Source: Trichuris trichiura
Lineage: Eukaryota; Nematoda; Enoplea; Trichinellida; Trichuridae
Assembly (NCBI GenBank): GCA_037903355.1
Contig: JBAJFE010000060.1
Location: 1,798,001 to 1,862,000 of the forward strand
Length of the DNA stretch: 64,000 bases
Direction of reading: 5' to 3'
Each line of letters begins with the position of its first letter. Positions within the stretch are counted from its first letter, which is position 1. Positions 1 through 13,644 of the stretch are shown piece by piece. The notes under the pieces were generated by a model, which saw only the letters and a program-made list of their open reading frames with translations, did not search any database and was not told where the DNA came from. The position numbers and the translations under genes are program-made.

Positions 1-3000
1 GCCAATGCAACAGGCAACCGATTAGCTATGACCAATTTTGGTCATAGCCTCCCCACTGGTGGCGGGCGACAGCAGCGTCGTCGTAATTTTTTTTGCCATC
101 TCTTCATCGCTGTGCTCGTTCGTTGATCGAGTTTTCGACGACTGGAAAAATTATTCATTTTTCAACAGTGTGCAAAAGCGTCCAGATGAAAATCGTTAAT
201 GAGTATTCCGCTTACGGAACGTTCCGTCAAAACATTTGCAAGCAATCACTGCCGATTGACCATTTTGATAACGTTCAGACACCGCCGACCAGCCAAAGGC
301 AAACGTCGTCGTCGTCGTCTTCAGCCTTACATGGCTATCGTTGGCTACGCGGTTGTCCGCTTGTTATTCAATGCACCCACTGGCGGGAAATATACTCCCC
401 CTTCTTGAAATGGTTAAAATTTTAAATAAAAAAAAACAACACATGCTGCCACTTGTTGTCCCGCCAAAGCGAATTGCCTACTTTTGGCTGCTCGTCGTTG
501 AAGCGATAATGCTGCTTTGGTCAGCTCCTAAGCGTCCCAATGCCCAAATATGGAAATTCTGTACATCTCAAATTCCTCTCTTCTCTTTTTATCTAATACT
601 TTATCCTTATTTAGATTTTCCCTCTACGAAATAGAGACGTTCCTTAAAAGGCCGCTCCTACTTGTCACAGCGTACTTCCATCATACGTCGTTGACCTTAT
701 ATGGTGACTATGACGGAACGTTGGCGACCAACTGCCGCTTTTGGAGTATTTGGTACTTTCCGTACAATCAGACTTCCAGTTATGATTCTAAAACGCAGGT
801 ATGTTTCTCTTAGATAATATTTGACCAACAATCTTGGCGCGTATGTATATATACGCGCCTGTATGCTCAAGGTACAACTCCATACGCGAACTTATGCATG
901 TTTCTAATGCAATGCTTTGGACATAGGCGCGGTAAATCGATCAGCTAAGCTCGTGTCTGTATAACGAGCAAAGGTGGGGAGCCTGTATGTGTGTTAGCAG
1001 CAGGTGGAGAACAGTCGCAGCTTTGGTGTTCGTCTTTTGGCGCTTTTCCCTTAGCCGAACGACCAACAGATGGTACAAGAGAGCGCGCACTCTCCCGCGC
1101 AAAGTGTTGTGGCATAGTAGACCGTTTGCATATATGATTTTGTGCCGTCACGCTGAGGGCTGTTGTTGGGTCGCGCAAACAAGCTGGACACTGTCCCGCC
1201 AGTCACGATGGGTCTGAACTATTCAGCCGGCGACTCATCCGGTGAGCAAATGCCCTCCTTGCGGAACATTCGCTCTGCGCGCGCGCGCGACCTTTGCCTT
1301 CTGAAGTAGTTTATTTTGGAATATGCGGAAATCATGCAGCTGCTTGCCAACGACGCGTCCCGTTGGTAAGTGTACAAACTTTTTGTCAACTCTCTCTTCA
1401 ACGCTTATGACCATACATTGAGGTGGGTGGTCCCTTGGCGCATTTTATTCACCTTCGACCGCAAAGCGCGAAATTATTTTTACTTCGCTATGTCGCTTGC
1501 TGTTTGCCTTTATTTGGCCATGTCTCCTAAATTTTGCATATTCAAATTGCCTATAGCAATAGCGCACTGCTGAGATGTGATAACAGAGCCGCCCGGCAAG
1601 CAAGCAAATGTCGATCAAATCTTGACAACTCGCAGGGGAATGCAATGGGTGGCATTGGGCGCTTTCGGGGAAAAAGATGATGCAGCGTTGTTTCCCACTA
1701 TAATGACTCAAGAAGGCTTGATAGCGCATCGTGCGCGCCAAAAGCGAAGCAACTTGACGTCTCTGTTCGTTCGACAACTTTGTGCCAACAAGTCGTGCGC
1801 AAAGAGCAACAGTAGCGGCAGTTGGGTGACCACAATATAAAAATCACCGGTTGGTTCAATGCAATACAGCATTGTGGCGTTGAGTCACTGTTTACCGACA
1901 TCATTGGCAGCGACACTCTCTTGGGAGGGGCTGTTTACACCCTCATCAATGGCGGAACCGTAGTAATGGAAAACACTTGTAAGCATTCAGCCCTCTGAAC
2001 GTCGGAAAAATGCGCACCGTTTCTTTTCAATCACTCAATGTCATTATTGTTTTTCCGCACTATCCGAAGCGTAATACGTGCATAGCCTTCAAACACAGTG
2101 CCCATTTTAGGCGAAAGCTTTTCGAGAGTCCAAGTAAAAGTGGGTGATACTTTTTTTTGAATTAAAACTTTCAACTACTGTCCTCGCAAGCACTTTTCGT
2201 GACGTCACATCTTAATGATAGCCATATTTAGCTGCTAAGCAGACTTTTTAGAACTTAAGTTCGTTCGTGTTACTTTCCTTAGCCTACAAGGAGCAACCTG
2301 GCCGGACGGTTGCGACAGTTAGGCTCAAATGAATTACGCTGATGTATTTTGGAAGCACTGGGTTACCTGTACAGTATATGTGAGCATTATGATGAGAGCG
2401 CATCACGCGAACATCTTTAAATGTTCCCAAAGCGCGGGTACAGCTCTCAGGTGGTTGTAGTCGTCGCCATCATCGTCGTTGTCGCTGGACAAAAAGGGAC
2501 ATTTTCTAAAGCATAGGCGAAAGTCGATAAGCCTGTGTTTAACAGATTAGTAATAATACGATAATGAATAAATGATGAGCAACGCATGAGGAAGATGTAT
2601 GACCGACGTCTTCGTCGCAGGACGGCCGGCAGTTGAACGTTCCACTCGACTGCGGTCGCACCTCATCAAGCTATGCATCCATCCGAGACGGAGAGAGAAG
2701 CATTTCTTCAATTTTCCTTCATTGCGCGTCAGCGGACAATACTTTAAGGTTGATGGAGGAAAATTGGCAGCACCAATGTCGACGACAATGACCAAGACGG
2801 GATGGCAACTTGCTTTCGCAGCTCATCGCGTCTATTAATGGAAAAGCTTGAATGTTCTCTTGGCTATGCATCAGTGAGAAAGATGTTTTTCAATTGGCAT
2901 TTTCTGTTTGCCCACAAATTGGCTTACGTTGTTGCCCAAGACGACGGACTGATGGGCGTTTAAGGGCTGATGCATACGGCAGCAGCAGCGGCGGCGGCAG

Positions 3001-5145
3001 CAGCTAATTATGCAAAAGAAAGGGTGAGCATTTTTTGAAACAGTAGGCGCGCTCTCTCTCTCTTTCTCGCTGTCTCTTCTGTAGCTATGTTTCATCGTCC
3101 GTCAGACGGATGGCCTTTCAAATTAGTGCGCTGCAATGTTTCGCGTAGGGTGACACAGTAGATTCAGCTGTCTTAGGAGGCGCCGCTATTTGAGAAAATT
3201 CAAAGGGTGGCCATAAGCATACTGTACAAGGGAAAACAGCAACGTCGGCAGCTATGCCTTCTTCTTTTGCTTGTTCGACCGATGGTGGCATTTTGGAAGG
3301 AGGCGAAAATTGGTCAGTGGGCGATGTGCGCGCGCGCGCTGGCAAGCCTTGTTTACCCTCAATGATGTATCCACTCGTTATTGTGTTCATGTTGCACCGC
3401 GGACGATCCGCAGGGACCTTCCCTGCCAATGGACAAAAGCCGTCTGCCAAGGGCAAACAATGTCCAATAGCGGCAACCGGTCAGCCTTTGGTGGGCAGCA
3501 AAGAAAAGCGATGTTGATTCTTCGCCCCCATTTTGATGGATATTTCATTCTGTGCAAAGAAAAGTGAGCCTGATATGCTTGCCGGTCAACTGTGTTGTCA
3601 CCTTACTTGGGGTGGCCAGTTGACATTTGCTTCGTTGTTCTTCCAAAGGGTGGTAGCCAACTCGTCTTCCGCTTCACTCCTAAGCGTGCGTGCGCGGTGA
3701 GTATATATATATACATCGGTCTCATTTGTGTCTCCCAACTTTTTTTGCTCCCTCAGAGTTTTAAGAATTCGCTCAATTGCCTGTACAGCTATTTTTTTTC
3801 TTGCTAGACTTGTGTTCGTATGCAAATAAGCTATCTCACGGCGTAACTGCCATCTCCTTGTTGCATCCGCATCTAATGCTAAGCGGGCAGTTGTCAACGT
3901 GCCCATTCGAGGCGAAACATATTAAGGTAACGTTATTTAAGGCTTCTTCTCTGGTGAAGAGAGCATGCGTGTTACCAATAGTGATATCGGCAGCCTTTCG
4001 TAGGAGAGAAACGATTTGAGAAAATGAAATGGAGACAGACAGCTGCCGCTTGCAAAGTATAAGGAAATGGGAGAGGAAATTTCTGCTCGTCATCTCGGTT
4101 GGAGCGCAAATCGCCTACGGATTATTGGCATTTTCCAGCCGACATGGTGTTCGCTTGCCAGCGACGGCGGCGGCTGCGCGCTGGCCGGAAACGACGGTAG
4201 CGCTTTGATCGTCCAATGCCCAGCCGGTGACGTCCGTGTCCGGGCCAATCGGTTGCATCCGGCCAGTGCGCCGCCTCTCCTTGGAGGTTCGGCTTAGCGA
4301 AGAAAGTGAGATGAGGAAAAAATTAATTGCTTCGCTTCGGGTATACTCTCTTAAGCCGTCCAGCTGTTCCGGTGGCTCTTCTGAGGCAGTCGGGAAATTA
4401 GAGGCGCAGACCAGGCGCGCGTAATGCAAAATTCATTTTGCCTGCAACAATTCGTCGACCCTGAGCGAATGCAATTTATCCCGTAATAATAAGAGAGACA
4501 GAGAGAGAGAGGTGGCCGTCGTGGTGGTTGTGATGATGCCACCAAGGACGTCGATCACCTTTGAAAGAGACAGCGAGAGAAAGAGGATCGAACAGCGATA
4601 ATGTTATTCTCACTTCAGGTGATCATTGATCGCGCCTGCCTCAACAACGCATTGCATAGCATCTCTATATATGTATATATATACAAAAGTGGCCTACCTT
4701 TGATCCGTCTTCTTTTCTTTTGATTAATTATGGCAAACTGAGGGTTGTAATCATTAGTCGGCTAAAGTCATCCTCTCTCATCCATTGAGAACAGAGTGAA
4801 GAATACGGAGTCAAATTACTAACACGCTGTAGGTGACCGCTGCGGTCCATTCTCATTAAGGCTTAGTCAAAAGCGTTATATTCTCTTTGGAAATGATCTT
4901 CTTAAGAGAGCTGTACGATGATAGGCAACTTGTCATTAGTATTGCCTCCTTTTCTTACTGGCGCGATAGAGTCAGAAGCGAAGCATTTGTAAGACTATAG
5001 AAAATACACAACAGGTCGAATAAGCGGCACGCTTTGATGCTGTTGTCTTTCGGGTCTGCTTGTTCAGCCAATGCTTTATTCTTGAATAGCGCATCAGTTG
5101 ACGTTTGCATTATGTCTCCTTGGCTGTTTGATCATTTCCGAGGCG

Positions 5146-5170
5146 TTCTTCTTCTTCTTCTTCTTCTTCT
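5146..5170 (+). repeat. (TTC)n microsatellite
   Basis: About eight uninterrupted TTC triplets (GAA on the other strand). It is non-coding and probably a simple polymorphic microsatellite; no flanking gene uses it. Confidence 0.85.
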
Positions 5171-8100
5171 CTAAGCGGCAATTACATTAATGCTACCGGC
5201 CGCCAATTTTTGGAACCATTTCTTTTCTTTTCGTTAAAGGCGACGACGATGAAAAATTGACCAAAAATGTTCACTCATCTACTAAGGCATGGTAAGGCTA
5301 AAATGCGCGCGCCCACATGTTGTGTTCAAAAAAGGATTGACAGCTAAAAGTAGCATTTTGGAAAAGTAAGAGGAGAGAAGGAACGTTAGCCGCCTACTCT
5401 GTCAGCTCACTTCGTTTCCGCTTATATTGAATACATTATCTCTATCAAATAGGTTTGTTTGCAATTACGCGTCAACAGCATTGAACAGTTCAGTTGACAG
5501 ACGCTAAATGAATCCGGCGCCTGTTGAATCCCATTGTACTCTTCGAGCTGCTCTCTTTAAGGGTGCGTCCCATTGGCAAAGGCTCTTTCTTCTTAATCGT
5601 ACGACCAAGTGAACAATTTTCCTTTGCGTTTAAAAAAGTTTTACGCATTCTTTTCCGCTGCAAAGTGTATGTATATATAGGTAAGACTGAGTGGACAGCG
5701 CGCGCGCGCGTTCAGCTCAAAGCGGACAACTTGTCAACGTTGGATAGTCAATTGTGTTGATCGTTATTGCTGCTTGGTTGTTCGCTGACTTCCATGACGT
5801 CTCTCTGTGCTTGAAGGTGGATCGCTCTGTGTTTAAGCTTGGCACGCCCTGGCGCAAAACGTCGTTTTCTAGCTGTTTTCAGGAGGGCGCCGACGCGCCT
5901 ACAAACATGTTGCATTAATTTGCCATCGCCAAGTGAGCAGACGAAGCTGCAATGTTTTTCGGCGCGCTTTTTTTCATCCGGACAGTAGCATGCCCAAATC
6001 AACGGAGACGAACCCTCGGACGCAAAGAAGGTGTCCGCCTACGCGCCTTGCCTTGCTCTCAATGCTTATTCAATAGTTGGGATACTGTATAAAAATTTTT
6101 TTGCCAACGCAAAGCAGCAGCGAAAGGAAAAAAGCGGGGGACCACCCACGACGATGTCGACGACGCGGGCTCCTCTGAAGACATTTGCGAACCGGCTTGT
6201 CACACGGTACGCGGGTGCCTTATCGCTTTTCGGTTGCACAGATCGGCTACAAGATGACGACAGCGAGAACGACGACGCTGCGGACATTTAAGAAACGCGC
6301 TCAAGAAGCGTCATCATTTTTGAACAATGTTTCTTCAACGGCGCGCCGACACGCTGCGGCCAAGTTGGCGCGCTGTTCGCTAGTCTTATGGATGCTCTGC
6401 GCTACCTCCATTACGGATTACTGTAGATCTGGATGTCGTCATTATCGTGGATCACTTCGTGGGTGGCTCTTGGTAGGTGGTCTCGCTTGAGACCTTTGTG
6501 TCATCGTTGTTTTTTGCCCAATTATCCTGGCGACCAACCAGGTCGTACGCCCAAGCGCAGTTCGACTCGTTGGAGATCCCGCTACGGCGTTAAGCTTTGC
6601 TTGGAACTCTTTGCACGCTTAATATATCTGCAGGGCATTGCAAGGCTTTGTTACACTTTTAGCTTTTGGCTAAGCATCAGAGGATGCAGTTTGACCTCTC
6701 TACAATGAATCTGTTTGAAACGAGAGCGACATTGCACTGCGGTATGTTGTATGTCATATTTTGAATATTGAATTGCAATGGGATGAAGGTTGTGTGAGAG
6801 CTTAGGAGGAGTCTCCATTGATTAATAGCTTCTGACCTCGTCGTTTAAGAGGGCAGTCAGTGATTGCCGGTTAAGTGGAATCTTTGCTACGCTTGAATTT
6901 GTCTCATGGCGAATGGCGTGACAATTCGACGTCCGCTAGGCACAGTTGTGTTGTTACCGGCAATCAATTACGCAGCTCTCACCGGGTGCCATGCGCGCGC
7001 AGGCGGAACGGCGCAATTGGTTGGCCGCCGAGGACAGCATCGAGCTGAAACTGTTTATGGTCAAACGCGAGCGCAGGTAATAACTTATAATTAGCCGGTA
7101 AATGCTCAGATGCATTTGCGATTAAAATTGACGACCGGCAGAACAATGGCACTTCAATAATGGTGGTTCAATCTGCGGTCCGGAGCCGGAAGACTCCCAA
7201 AGACGTTAGTCACGACAGCGCCACGTGCCATCAACCATCTTAGTCGGTCGTTCAAGACGCGCCCGTTGCACCACTTAACGATAATTGAGGGGAAATCTAC
7301 TGTTGCGTCGCAGCGGCGGCGGCGTGCCGTTCTCATGCAATCGTTGAGAGGCAACTACTCCTTAAACGTGTGGTATACTGTAATCATTGAGGACTATATT
7401 CAATACGCTTTTGGAGTTAACCATATTTGGTCGACTTCTCTTTGCCATTGCAAGTATAAGACTTCTTTTTTTTTCTTATACCTCAAAGGATTAGCCTACG
7501 TGGCCACGTTTATTTGCCTATGCTACTTCCTATGCATATGTGTTCTTCATCCTTTGTGTAACATTCATGACGACCCTTTTGAAGCCGCTACTTTCATCCA
7601 TATGCTGTCCTCGTCCTCCTCCTCAGGAAGCGCCTTGTTTGGCTTGCACACATTGGCTAAGCTGATCGCCATTGTTTGAAGAAGAAGTCTAAAAATTAAT
7701 CATACAGTAGTGCTTACGCCTTTCCCAAGGTCACTGTCTCATCTTTGACGACGGAAAGTGATCTTGTCTTGTTCACTTGATCCTTTCCTAATAGGGACAG
7801 AGCCTACGATGAGCCTTGACGTCTGTTTATTCAACCCATCTCCTTAGGTAAGTGACATCGGTGAATGATGACCATGCAGTGACCAGATTAAGCGACTCTG
7901 TGTTTGCGCGACAATCTCTGTGCACACCTTTTTGACATGGCGTGGCACCCATCCGGCTGGACAGTTCAAACCGCTCTCTCTCTCTCTATTGGTCTTCTTC
8001 GTTGTCTATAGATGACCTATCCGTCCCTCAATGGTACAGTAATCTATTTGAACAGTTAGGCAAAGTTGCTCCTTAAGGAGTCCCGACAACGCCCATGTCC

Positions 8101-8612
8101 GGTGACGACCTTATTTTTGAACAGTGATGGAAAACAGGTTAGTTAAAAATGACGGACCGCTTGATCGCTGCCGCTGATGCATCCCACGGATGGGGGCGGT
8201 CATGGCATGATGACCACCGCTGCCGCCGCAGCAGCAGTGCCGCCACAATTCGGGATTGCATATGGGCGCCTTTCAACGATGGGAGCCAAAAAATGACGAA
8301 AGGCAATAGGGGAACCTCTGTGTGCGAACGCGCGAGCGCGTGAGCCGTTTGATAAGAAAAGTTGGTCCAGTTTTCATTTCGTAGCAAAGGAGGAATCGCA
8401 TAAATAGTTCAACCGTCAGGTTCTTTGTCATGGCGATGTTTTCGTGCCACGTAGGCATGGCGACTTTTCCTCCCGAAGGTGTGCTGCTTTTTAAGCGACC
8501 AATGTGGGTCGTAACCCAGCGGCGGGTAACATCTGCTGCGGCAAAGGAACCCTTTTACGGAGGGCGTGTTTTTACGCTGTCATTTTAAACGTTCACTTAT
8601 ATATCACGCTGC

Positions 8613-8652
8613 GCGTCGTTGTCGTTGTCGTCGTCATCGTCGTTGTCGTTCG
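8613..8652 (+). repeat. Degenerate GTC/GTT triplet repeat
   Basis: A run of GTC and GTT triplets with single-base changes. The same triplet type recurs at about 65-90, 305-320, 2458-2485, 9310-9327 and 10499-10518, so it is a compositional habit of the first 11 kb of the window rather than one isolated microsatellite. Confidence 0.7.
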
Positions 8653-9230
8653 ATTGTTCATTGCTGCCTTAGGGCAAAGGGAGGAAAAGGGCTATTGCTT
8701 ACGCAATGAATTTATGCATGCAAGTTGAATGAACAGCTGTCAGACGGCTGTCTGATCCCGGAAGGGGACGTGGCGACGACTTGGCGTCTCCGAATTGCCC
8801 TTAGGTCTTCACCTGCACCTCTTTCACCCGAACGGAGTCAATTAATTGGCCACTAAGCTGACGGCGTACTTGGCAAACCGGATATCCTTGCCGAGCAGGC
8901 ACAATAGGCACCCATTTTTTGCGCACCGTTACGTGTCGAGCCACTTTCCACTGAGGCATCAGAGGTCTGTGCCAGTAACCCGAATTTGTCGCTTCTTATC
9001 GAAACTGATCACAACCGGCGCTTCTTCTGCTCCATTCGGTCCACAGGGTGAAAAACGACATAACCTCAATAATCGTCTCGCGCCATGCTTCAAGCAAGGA
9101 TGCAGTGGAATTTTCACCTCCTAAATAATAATACATCCGCTTAGCTGTTTCGCGGCCCGAAGACAAACGGGAGTGCGCGCGCGCCCGCCCGCCGGAAATC
9201 ACATCAGCCTTTTGTTATTGTTGTTGTTGT

Positions 9231-9248
9231 TGTTTCCTTTTTTTATAG
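9231..9248 (+). promoter_or_regulatory. Possible splice acceptor before the EVI1-like exon
   Basis: A pyrimidine-rich tract ends in TATAG 80 bases before the ATG at 9328. The frame stays open between the two points, so an upstream exon could be spliced onto this coding exon. This is inference from the signal only; no upstream exon was identified. Confidence 0.3.
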
Positions 9249-9327
9249 ACCACCACCGCTGATCGTCCGCAGCAGAGCTAACTGTTGGAATTGTCGGTTG
9301 GAGTTTCAAAATTGTCGTCGTCGTCGC

Positions 9328-10434
9328 ATGGCTGAGGTTGGTCGCGACCAGTTTGCCCAGCCAAGCAACAACCGCAAGGACCGCGACGATTCCGTAAAGG
9401 TGGAGAGCAGCCGACCACTAGACTTGAGCCTTCCCGCGTCAAGGAAGCGTTGCAAAACGGACGATTGCGATGAATCGTCCGCAGGCATATTTCCCGCAAA
9501 GGAGATCAACTTTGGCGTTAACGAGATATTAACCAGAAAGGATACGCATCGCAGAGCAATAGTTGAAGGCCCAACTATTCAACTAGGCAGAGTTGGTGCC
9601 GGTCTACCAATGGGACCATCCTGCGCTACGGCAGGTAGTAGTAGTGGTACTAGCTTGCGTTTGCAAGATGTTGACAATTCGTTGCAAGCGTTTGCAAGAT
9701 GTCATCTTCCCTATATGGTCAATCCTTTTTTGGGCTATGCTAATTTGACCGGCGTACCTCCGCCCACCCCCGAAATGCTTAGGACTTTGGCTTTTGTGCC
9801 GCCCGCCTTTTTCTATCCCGGACCCGTTGGGGTCGGTCCAGTGGCTCCGCTTGGTCAGCTTGGTTTGTCGCACGTGAAAATCAAGGACGGATACATTTGC
9901 AAATTTTGCGGAAAACGTTTTCCAAGATCGGCCAATTTGACGCGTCACCTGCGCACCCATACCGGCGAGCAGCCGTACAAGTGCCAATACTGCGAACGAT
10001 GCTTCAGCATTTCGTCCAACCTGCAAAGGCATGTACGCAATATACACAATCGCGAAAAACCGTTTCGATGCCCTTTGTGCGAACGCTGCTTTGGTCAGCA
10101 GACCAACTTGGACAGACACCTCAGGAAACATGATTTCGACAATGCTGGAACCAATTCAAATCAGGAGGAAGGCTCGACTGTCCAAAATGAGGAAACTACC
10201 AATAATAGACTTGTGTGCAAGCCGTCATCTGATCAGATAAAGAGAATTGTTGATGATGACGATGAGGAGGAAGAAGAGGATGACGAAGAGGAAGAGGAAG
10301 AAGACGACGAAGAGGAAGATGATGTGGACGAAGAAGAAGAATCATCCGAACAGGTCAATAGTGAACAACAACCTTTAAGCAACGGACGTGTGACTCAAAC
10401 AGGTTTGAATGACATCCGTCGAAGCGTCAAGTGA
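9328..10434 (+). CDS. egl-43-like: EVI1/PRDM3-PRDM16-like C2H2 zinc-finger transcription factor
   Basis: A predicted nuclear DNA-binding regulator of 368 residues from the ATG at 9328; the frame is open further upstream, so an extra 5' exon is possible. Seen: a PLDLS motif at residues 30-34, the classical CtBP corepressor-docking motif of the EVI1 family. Three C2H2 fingers lie at about residues 189-211, 217-240 and 246-268, joined by TGEQP and NREKP linkers. The finger helices read [18 protein letters not shown] and QQTNLDRHL, characteristic of the EVI1/PRDM16 C-terminal finger block. An Asp/Glu-rich tail spans about residues 309-341, also a family trait. No PR/SET domain and no N-terminal finger array is present, so this is either the short isoform type known for nematode EGL-43 or the last exon of a longer gene. 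No intron is needed inside the frame. Family assignment is strong; the start is less certain. Confidence 0.9.
   Translation: MAEVGRDQFAQPSNNRKDRDDSVKVESSRPLDLSLPASRKRCKTDDCDESSAGIFPAKEINFGVNEILTRKDTHRRAIVEGPTIQLGRVGAGLPMGPSCATAGSSSGTSLRLQDVDNSLQAFARCHLPYMVNPFLGYANLTGVPPPTPEMLRTLAFVPPAFFYPGPVGVGPVAPLGQLGLSHVKIKDGYICKFCGKRFPRSANLTRHLRTHTGEQPYKCQYCERCFSISSNLQRHVRNIHNREKPFRCPLCERCFGQQTNLDRHLRKHDFDNAGTNSNQEEGSTVQNEETTNNRLVCKPSSDQIKRIVDDDDEEEEEDDEEEEEEDDEEEDDVDEEEESSEQVNSEQQPLSNGRVTQTGLNDIRRSVK
10249..10347 (+). repeat. GA-rich acidic-codon repeat inside the zinc-finger gene
   Basis: Impure GAN triplets (GAT, GAC, GAG, GAA) encode the acidic tail of the EVI1-like protein. The length of such tracts is likely to vary between alleles. 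The acidic character, rather than the exact residues, is what the family conserves. Confidence 0.75.
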
Positions 10435-11216
10435 CCTAAGTGGGGCAGCACGTATTGGCAGTGATTTGCATAACCTGCCGGTTGTTGTATCCCGGTTCTC
10501 GTCGTCTTTGTTGTCGTCATCGACCCCGCACGTGTTGGCTGGCTTTACCAATTCTTTGCTCTTCAGGGGGCGAATCTCGGCGGAACTGAAGGCTTTAGAA
10601 CGATTTAACAAAGGCCTTTTTGACTTCCATCGAGTAGTCGTCCTTTAAACTGTGTAGCCGTAGTAGCATCAGTGTTTTCCAGGCGATTCGTGCAGCCTTA
10701 CTCACACACACACACGCACACTCTCTCTTTCTCCTTCCTTCTTACTTTTCTTCTCTCTTTGACGATTATCCCCAATTCGCGAGCGTTCAACGTTTCCCAC
10801 CCGTCGCTGTCTTCTTTATTTTTGCCGTGGAAGTGTCAACCACGTGTCTTTTTCATTAAAGCTGCGAGACGCCTATGATTTTCGTTGGCGATTTGCGGGG
10901 CTTAAATTGCTTTATTAACGAGAGGAGAACAGCCTTTCGCTTCTCTTCCTGTATGTTTCAAAACGTCGGTTGAACATTGCCTGCGCAGCGGTATTTCGGC
11001 CAAGCATGCAACTTTCCTAGCAACTCCACTTTCTTTGAAGCGTAACGATTGAACTCCTTTCCACATAACACGAACGACTATTCCTCTTTCTTTTTTCATT
11101 TTTCTCTCTCTCACACACACTGCTCAAACAGGAAGCCTTTAGGTGTAATGTTTTATAGAAGCCTAAATCCCGCCTTGCGTGATGCTGCATGAAAAATCTT
11201 TGCTTTGCATATCATT

Positions 11217-11222
11217 AATAAA
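11217..11222 (+). terminator. Candidate AATAAA poly(A) signal
   Basis: The hexamer AATAAA lies 783 bases after the stop codon of the EVI1-like gene in the same orientation. The intervening DNA has pyrimidine-rich and CA-repeat stretches (about 10700-10760 and 11090-11120) and no convincing reading frame, so it could be a 3' UTR. A single hexamer is weak evidence. Confidence 0.3.
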
Positions 11223-13639
11223 GTCGCATCTTGATAAGCCGCTCAGGTCAAAGCAAAATAATTATCCAATCATTGCATTGCAGAGCAGTTATCAATAAGC
11301 AAATACTGACATACGCGCTAGCAGCAAAAGAATTAATCATGACTTCAATTATAAAAAAGACGTACGCGTATATACGTATGGGGAGAACGGAATGCATACG
11401 CATATTGCTCAATGTAGTTTTTTGACGTACTTGATTTTGGACGCACGTTGAGTAGCGGATACAGCTCAGCATAAGACGAGAATAGTGATAGGCGGGAAAA
11501 AATATTGGCTCTGCTTTAACGCAACAGTTTTGTTCTCAGCCGGCATATATTTACATATATACCCTTCATTTTTCAGTGTTTTCCAGATTTGTTGGAGATG
11601 CTCCTTTTGAACAAGCTAGTATTGTATTGACTCGGAACAAGGATGCTAATCCGAAGAGGCAATGTTTGGTGAGAACATCATGCGTGGTAATACTTGACGG
11701 TGACCCCGAAGGTTTACTCTGAGCCCAGAAGGGCTTATTCATTTCCGCACTGACATCGGTTAGTGTAGCAGTATGGCGTCACGTTCAGCTCAGCTGCTTT
11801 TTTTGGAAAGTTTGCTTAGATCTTATAAGCTATCCACAGCTGAAGTTTGTATTGGCTGTATGTTCAGGTTGCGGCATTTCAAGTTACAAAATGCCTTCTC
11901 GGTTCCGCTCTACGGAAAGGAGTATTCTTTGCCTTTTAACCCGTCTTGGATCTGAATGACACCTTTTCTTCGTCACAAGCTACAATAAGCCGCCATAGAA
12001 CGCTGTTTTTTCTCTATCCGAGCAATGGTGACAGCGGATGATGACGTCATCAGCCGTGGTAGGCTCGGGTGAATGTAGGTGCGCCGCAATTTTGAAATTT
12101 TGCGTTTTTCCCATCACGATTCACAAATAATTTGCATACACCAAATGCTTCTGCGAGTTTTCACGAAACAATGCCTAGAAGACTATTCTCACCTTCGCTG
12201 TGGTGCTGTAAACATAGTCGACAATGAACAAGAGGCTGGACGGACGAAAATTGTTTAAGTTTTTTTGTGGATGACCAGCAGTTTCTACAAGATGACGAGT
12301 GCAGTATTTGCGCAACAGTCGACATTCTTAAACGTCACGTTTATTAGCGCAAACTTATTTTCCCATTTTATGAATATAAATAAAAGGTCTGTCCAAAGAG
12401 CGATACCAACGTTTTAAAAAAAAAGTGCCGCTGATTAAAGCTGTCTTAAAATGATGACAGCAGAACGAGTGTATATTATTGAATATATATTACGCAACCG
12501 TGGGAAAGTGAAGCGTCCACAAAGTGAATAAAAAAGAGACCAAAATGAATTTTCAAAACTTGCAAAAAGCGCTTAAGCATATTGGAGATCGAGTATGGGC
12601 AGCTACGCATCGTTGAGCAATCATTAATAAGATGCGCATATTAAAATGCAAACAGCCATAGTGTACTGGCATGCTCATACAACGAAACTGAACTCAATCC
12701 CGAAAATAAGATTTGTAGGGAGTGAAACTGCGGCGGCAAATCGTCCGCCCTCGGCGAAATGTTCACAGCAAGCACAGACGTGGAGCATATTAGCAATGAG
12801 CTTTCTATTTGGTCGTCCTTTAACCGCTGTGCCTAAAAACATTTTTCTTTTCACAGCGCGCACAGTTTGCCGCAACATTTTCCCGCCAAGATACTATTGA
12901 TCCGTTCATCGTTGAGCAAAGCCAATTGCCGAAGTAGCAGCGCAACAGTTTAGCAAATCAATTATTTCTTTTGAGCAATTTCGCTTCGCTAACATACACG
13001 CAACAAGGGTAAGGTTGAATAAACAAGCTTTAGCCGACGAGTATAGGCAAGAAGAAAGTGGCCGTCTTTCAATCGGCCAAACTTTGAATAAGCTACTTAA
13101 AACTTGCTGTATTTCGACAGGAATGAAAAGGTTTTTTACTTTGAACATTCTATGACAAATAATAAGACTTAAAATCAATTTAACAGTGATTAATGCTTCC
13201 ATTTTTTCTGCGTGATTCTCCAGCGCTATGTGAACTAAACATAAAGGCAATTGAAGATGGTTTGCAAAAATTCGTCATAGCAAAGTAATCCCACCTCCTT
13301 AGTGGAGCCAACGATGACTATATATTCTCAAACTTTAAAAATATGGCTTCTTTTAAAGCTGACCTGGAAATTCGTGTAAGCTGTTTCAAAAGGCGATATC
13401 CTCTGAACTGCTAAAGCTGAAACCCTGAAGTACCAATGCTATGATAAGTTATGCATTTCTCCCCTTAGCATTCCCTGTAAAAAATAACGTTCCCTACATA
13501 TAATACGAAAGTGGATGAAGCCAGAGTAGTGCCGTGCATCTTTAAACGTTCTTTTGACAGAAATACTTGGGACATGGGATGGTAGTCTGCCAAGCTATTT
13601 GACTTGGATTTTTTCTAGTCCATTTTTGGTATTATTGCA
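11223..13639. other. Intergenic, no gene recognised
   Basis: Mixed AT-rich DNA with only short, unconvincing open frames (longest about 114 codons on the minus strand at 12906-13250, with no recognisable domain). I see no repeats beyond short TA runs. It ends at the target-site duplication of the LTR element. Confidence 0.5.
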
Positions 13640-13644
13640 CAAAC
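13640..13644 (+). repeat. Target-site duplication, left copy (CAAAC)
   Basis: CAAAC directly abuts the TG end of the LTR at 13645 and is repeated exactly at 17982-17986 after the other LTR. A perfect 5-bp duplication marks integrase-mediated insertion and means this copy has not recombined away from its original site. Confidence 0.9.

Larger units (their letters stand above)
1..9240. other. Gene-poor upstream region
   Basis: I see no gene here. Open frames of 60-137 codons occur on both strands, but they overlap each other, have no recognisable domain and are rich in low-complexity residues. The stretch is relatively GC-rich and contains many GTC/GTT/GTG runs, an AG-rich run near 4496-4590, CT runs near 3050-3075 and TA runs near 4667-4685. 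It could be the 5' flank or a long first intron of the zinc-finger gene that follows, because a pyrimidine-rich acceptor-like stretch ending in TATAG lies at about 9231-9248, just upstream of that gene's ATG. No N-terminal zinc fingers or PR domain were found in any frame I read. Confidence 0.5.

Noticed and set aside
93..7679. Many 60-137-codon frames on both strands
   Set aside because: They overlap mutually, are low in complexity, lack splice-consistent neighbours and resemble no family.
9604..10131. 175-codon minus-strand frame
   Set aside because: It lies wholly antisense to the EVI1-like zinc-finger exon and has no domain.
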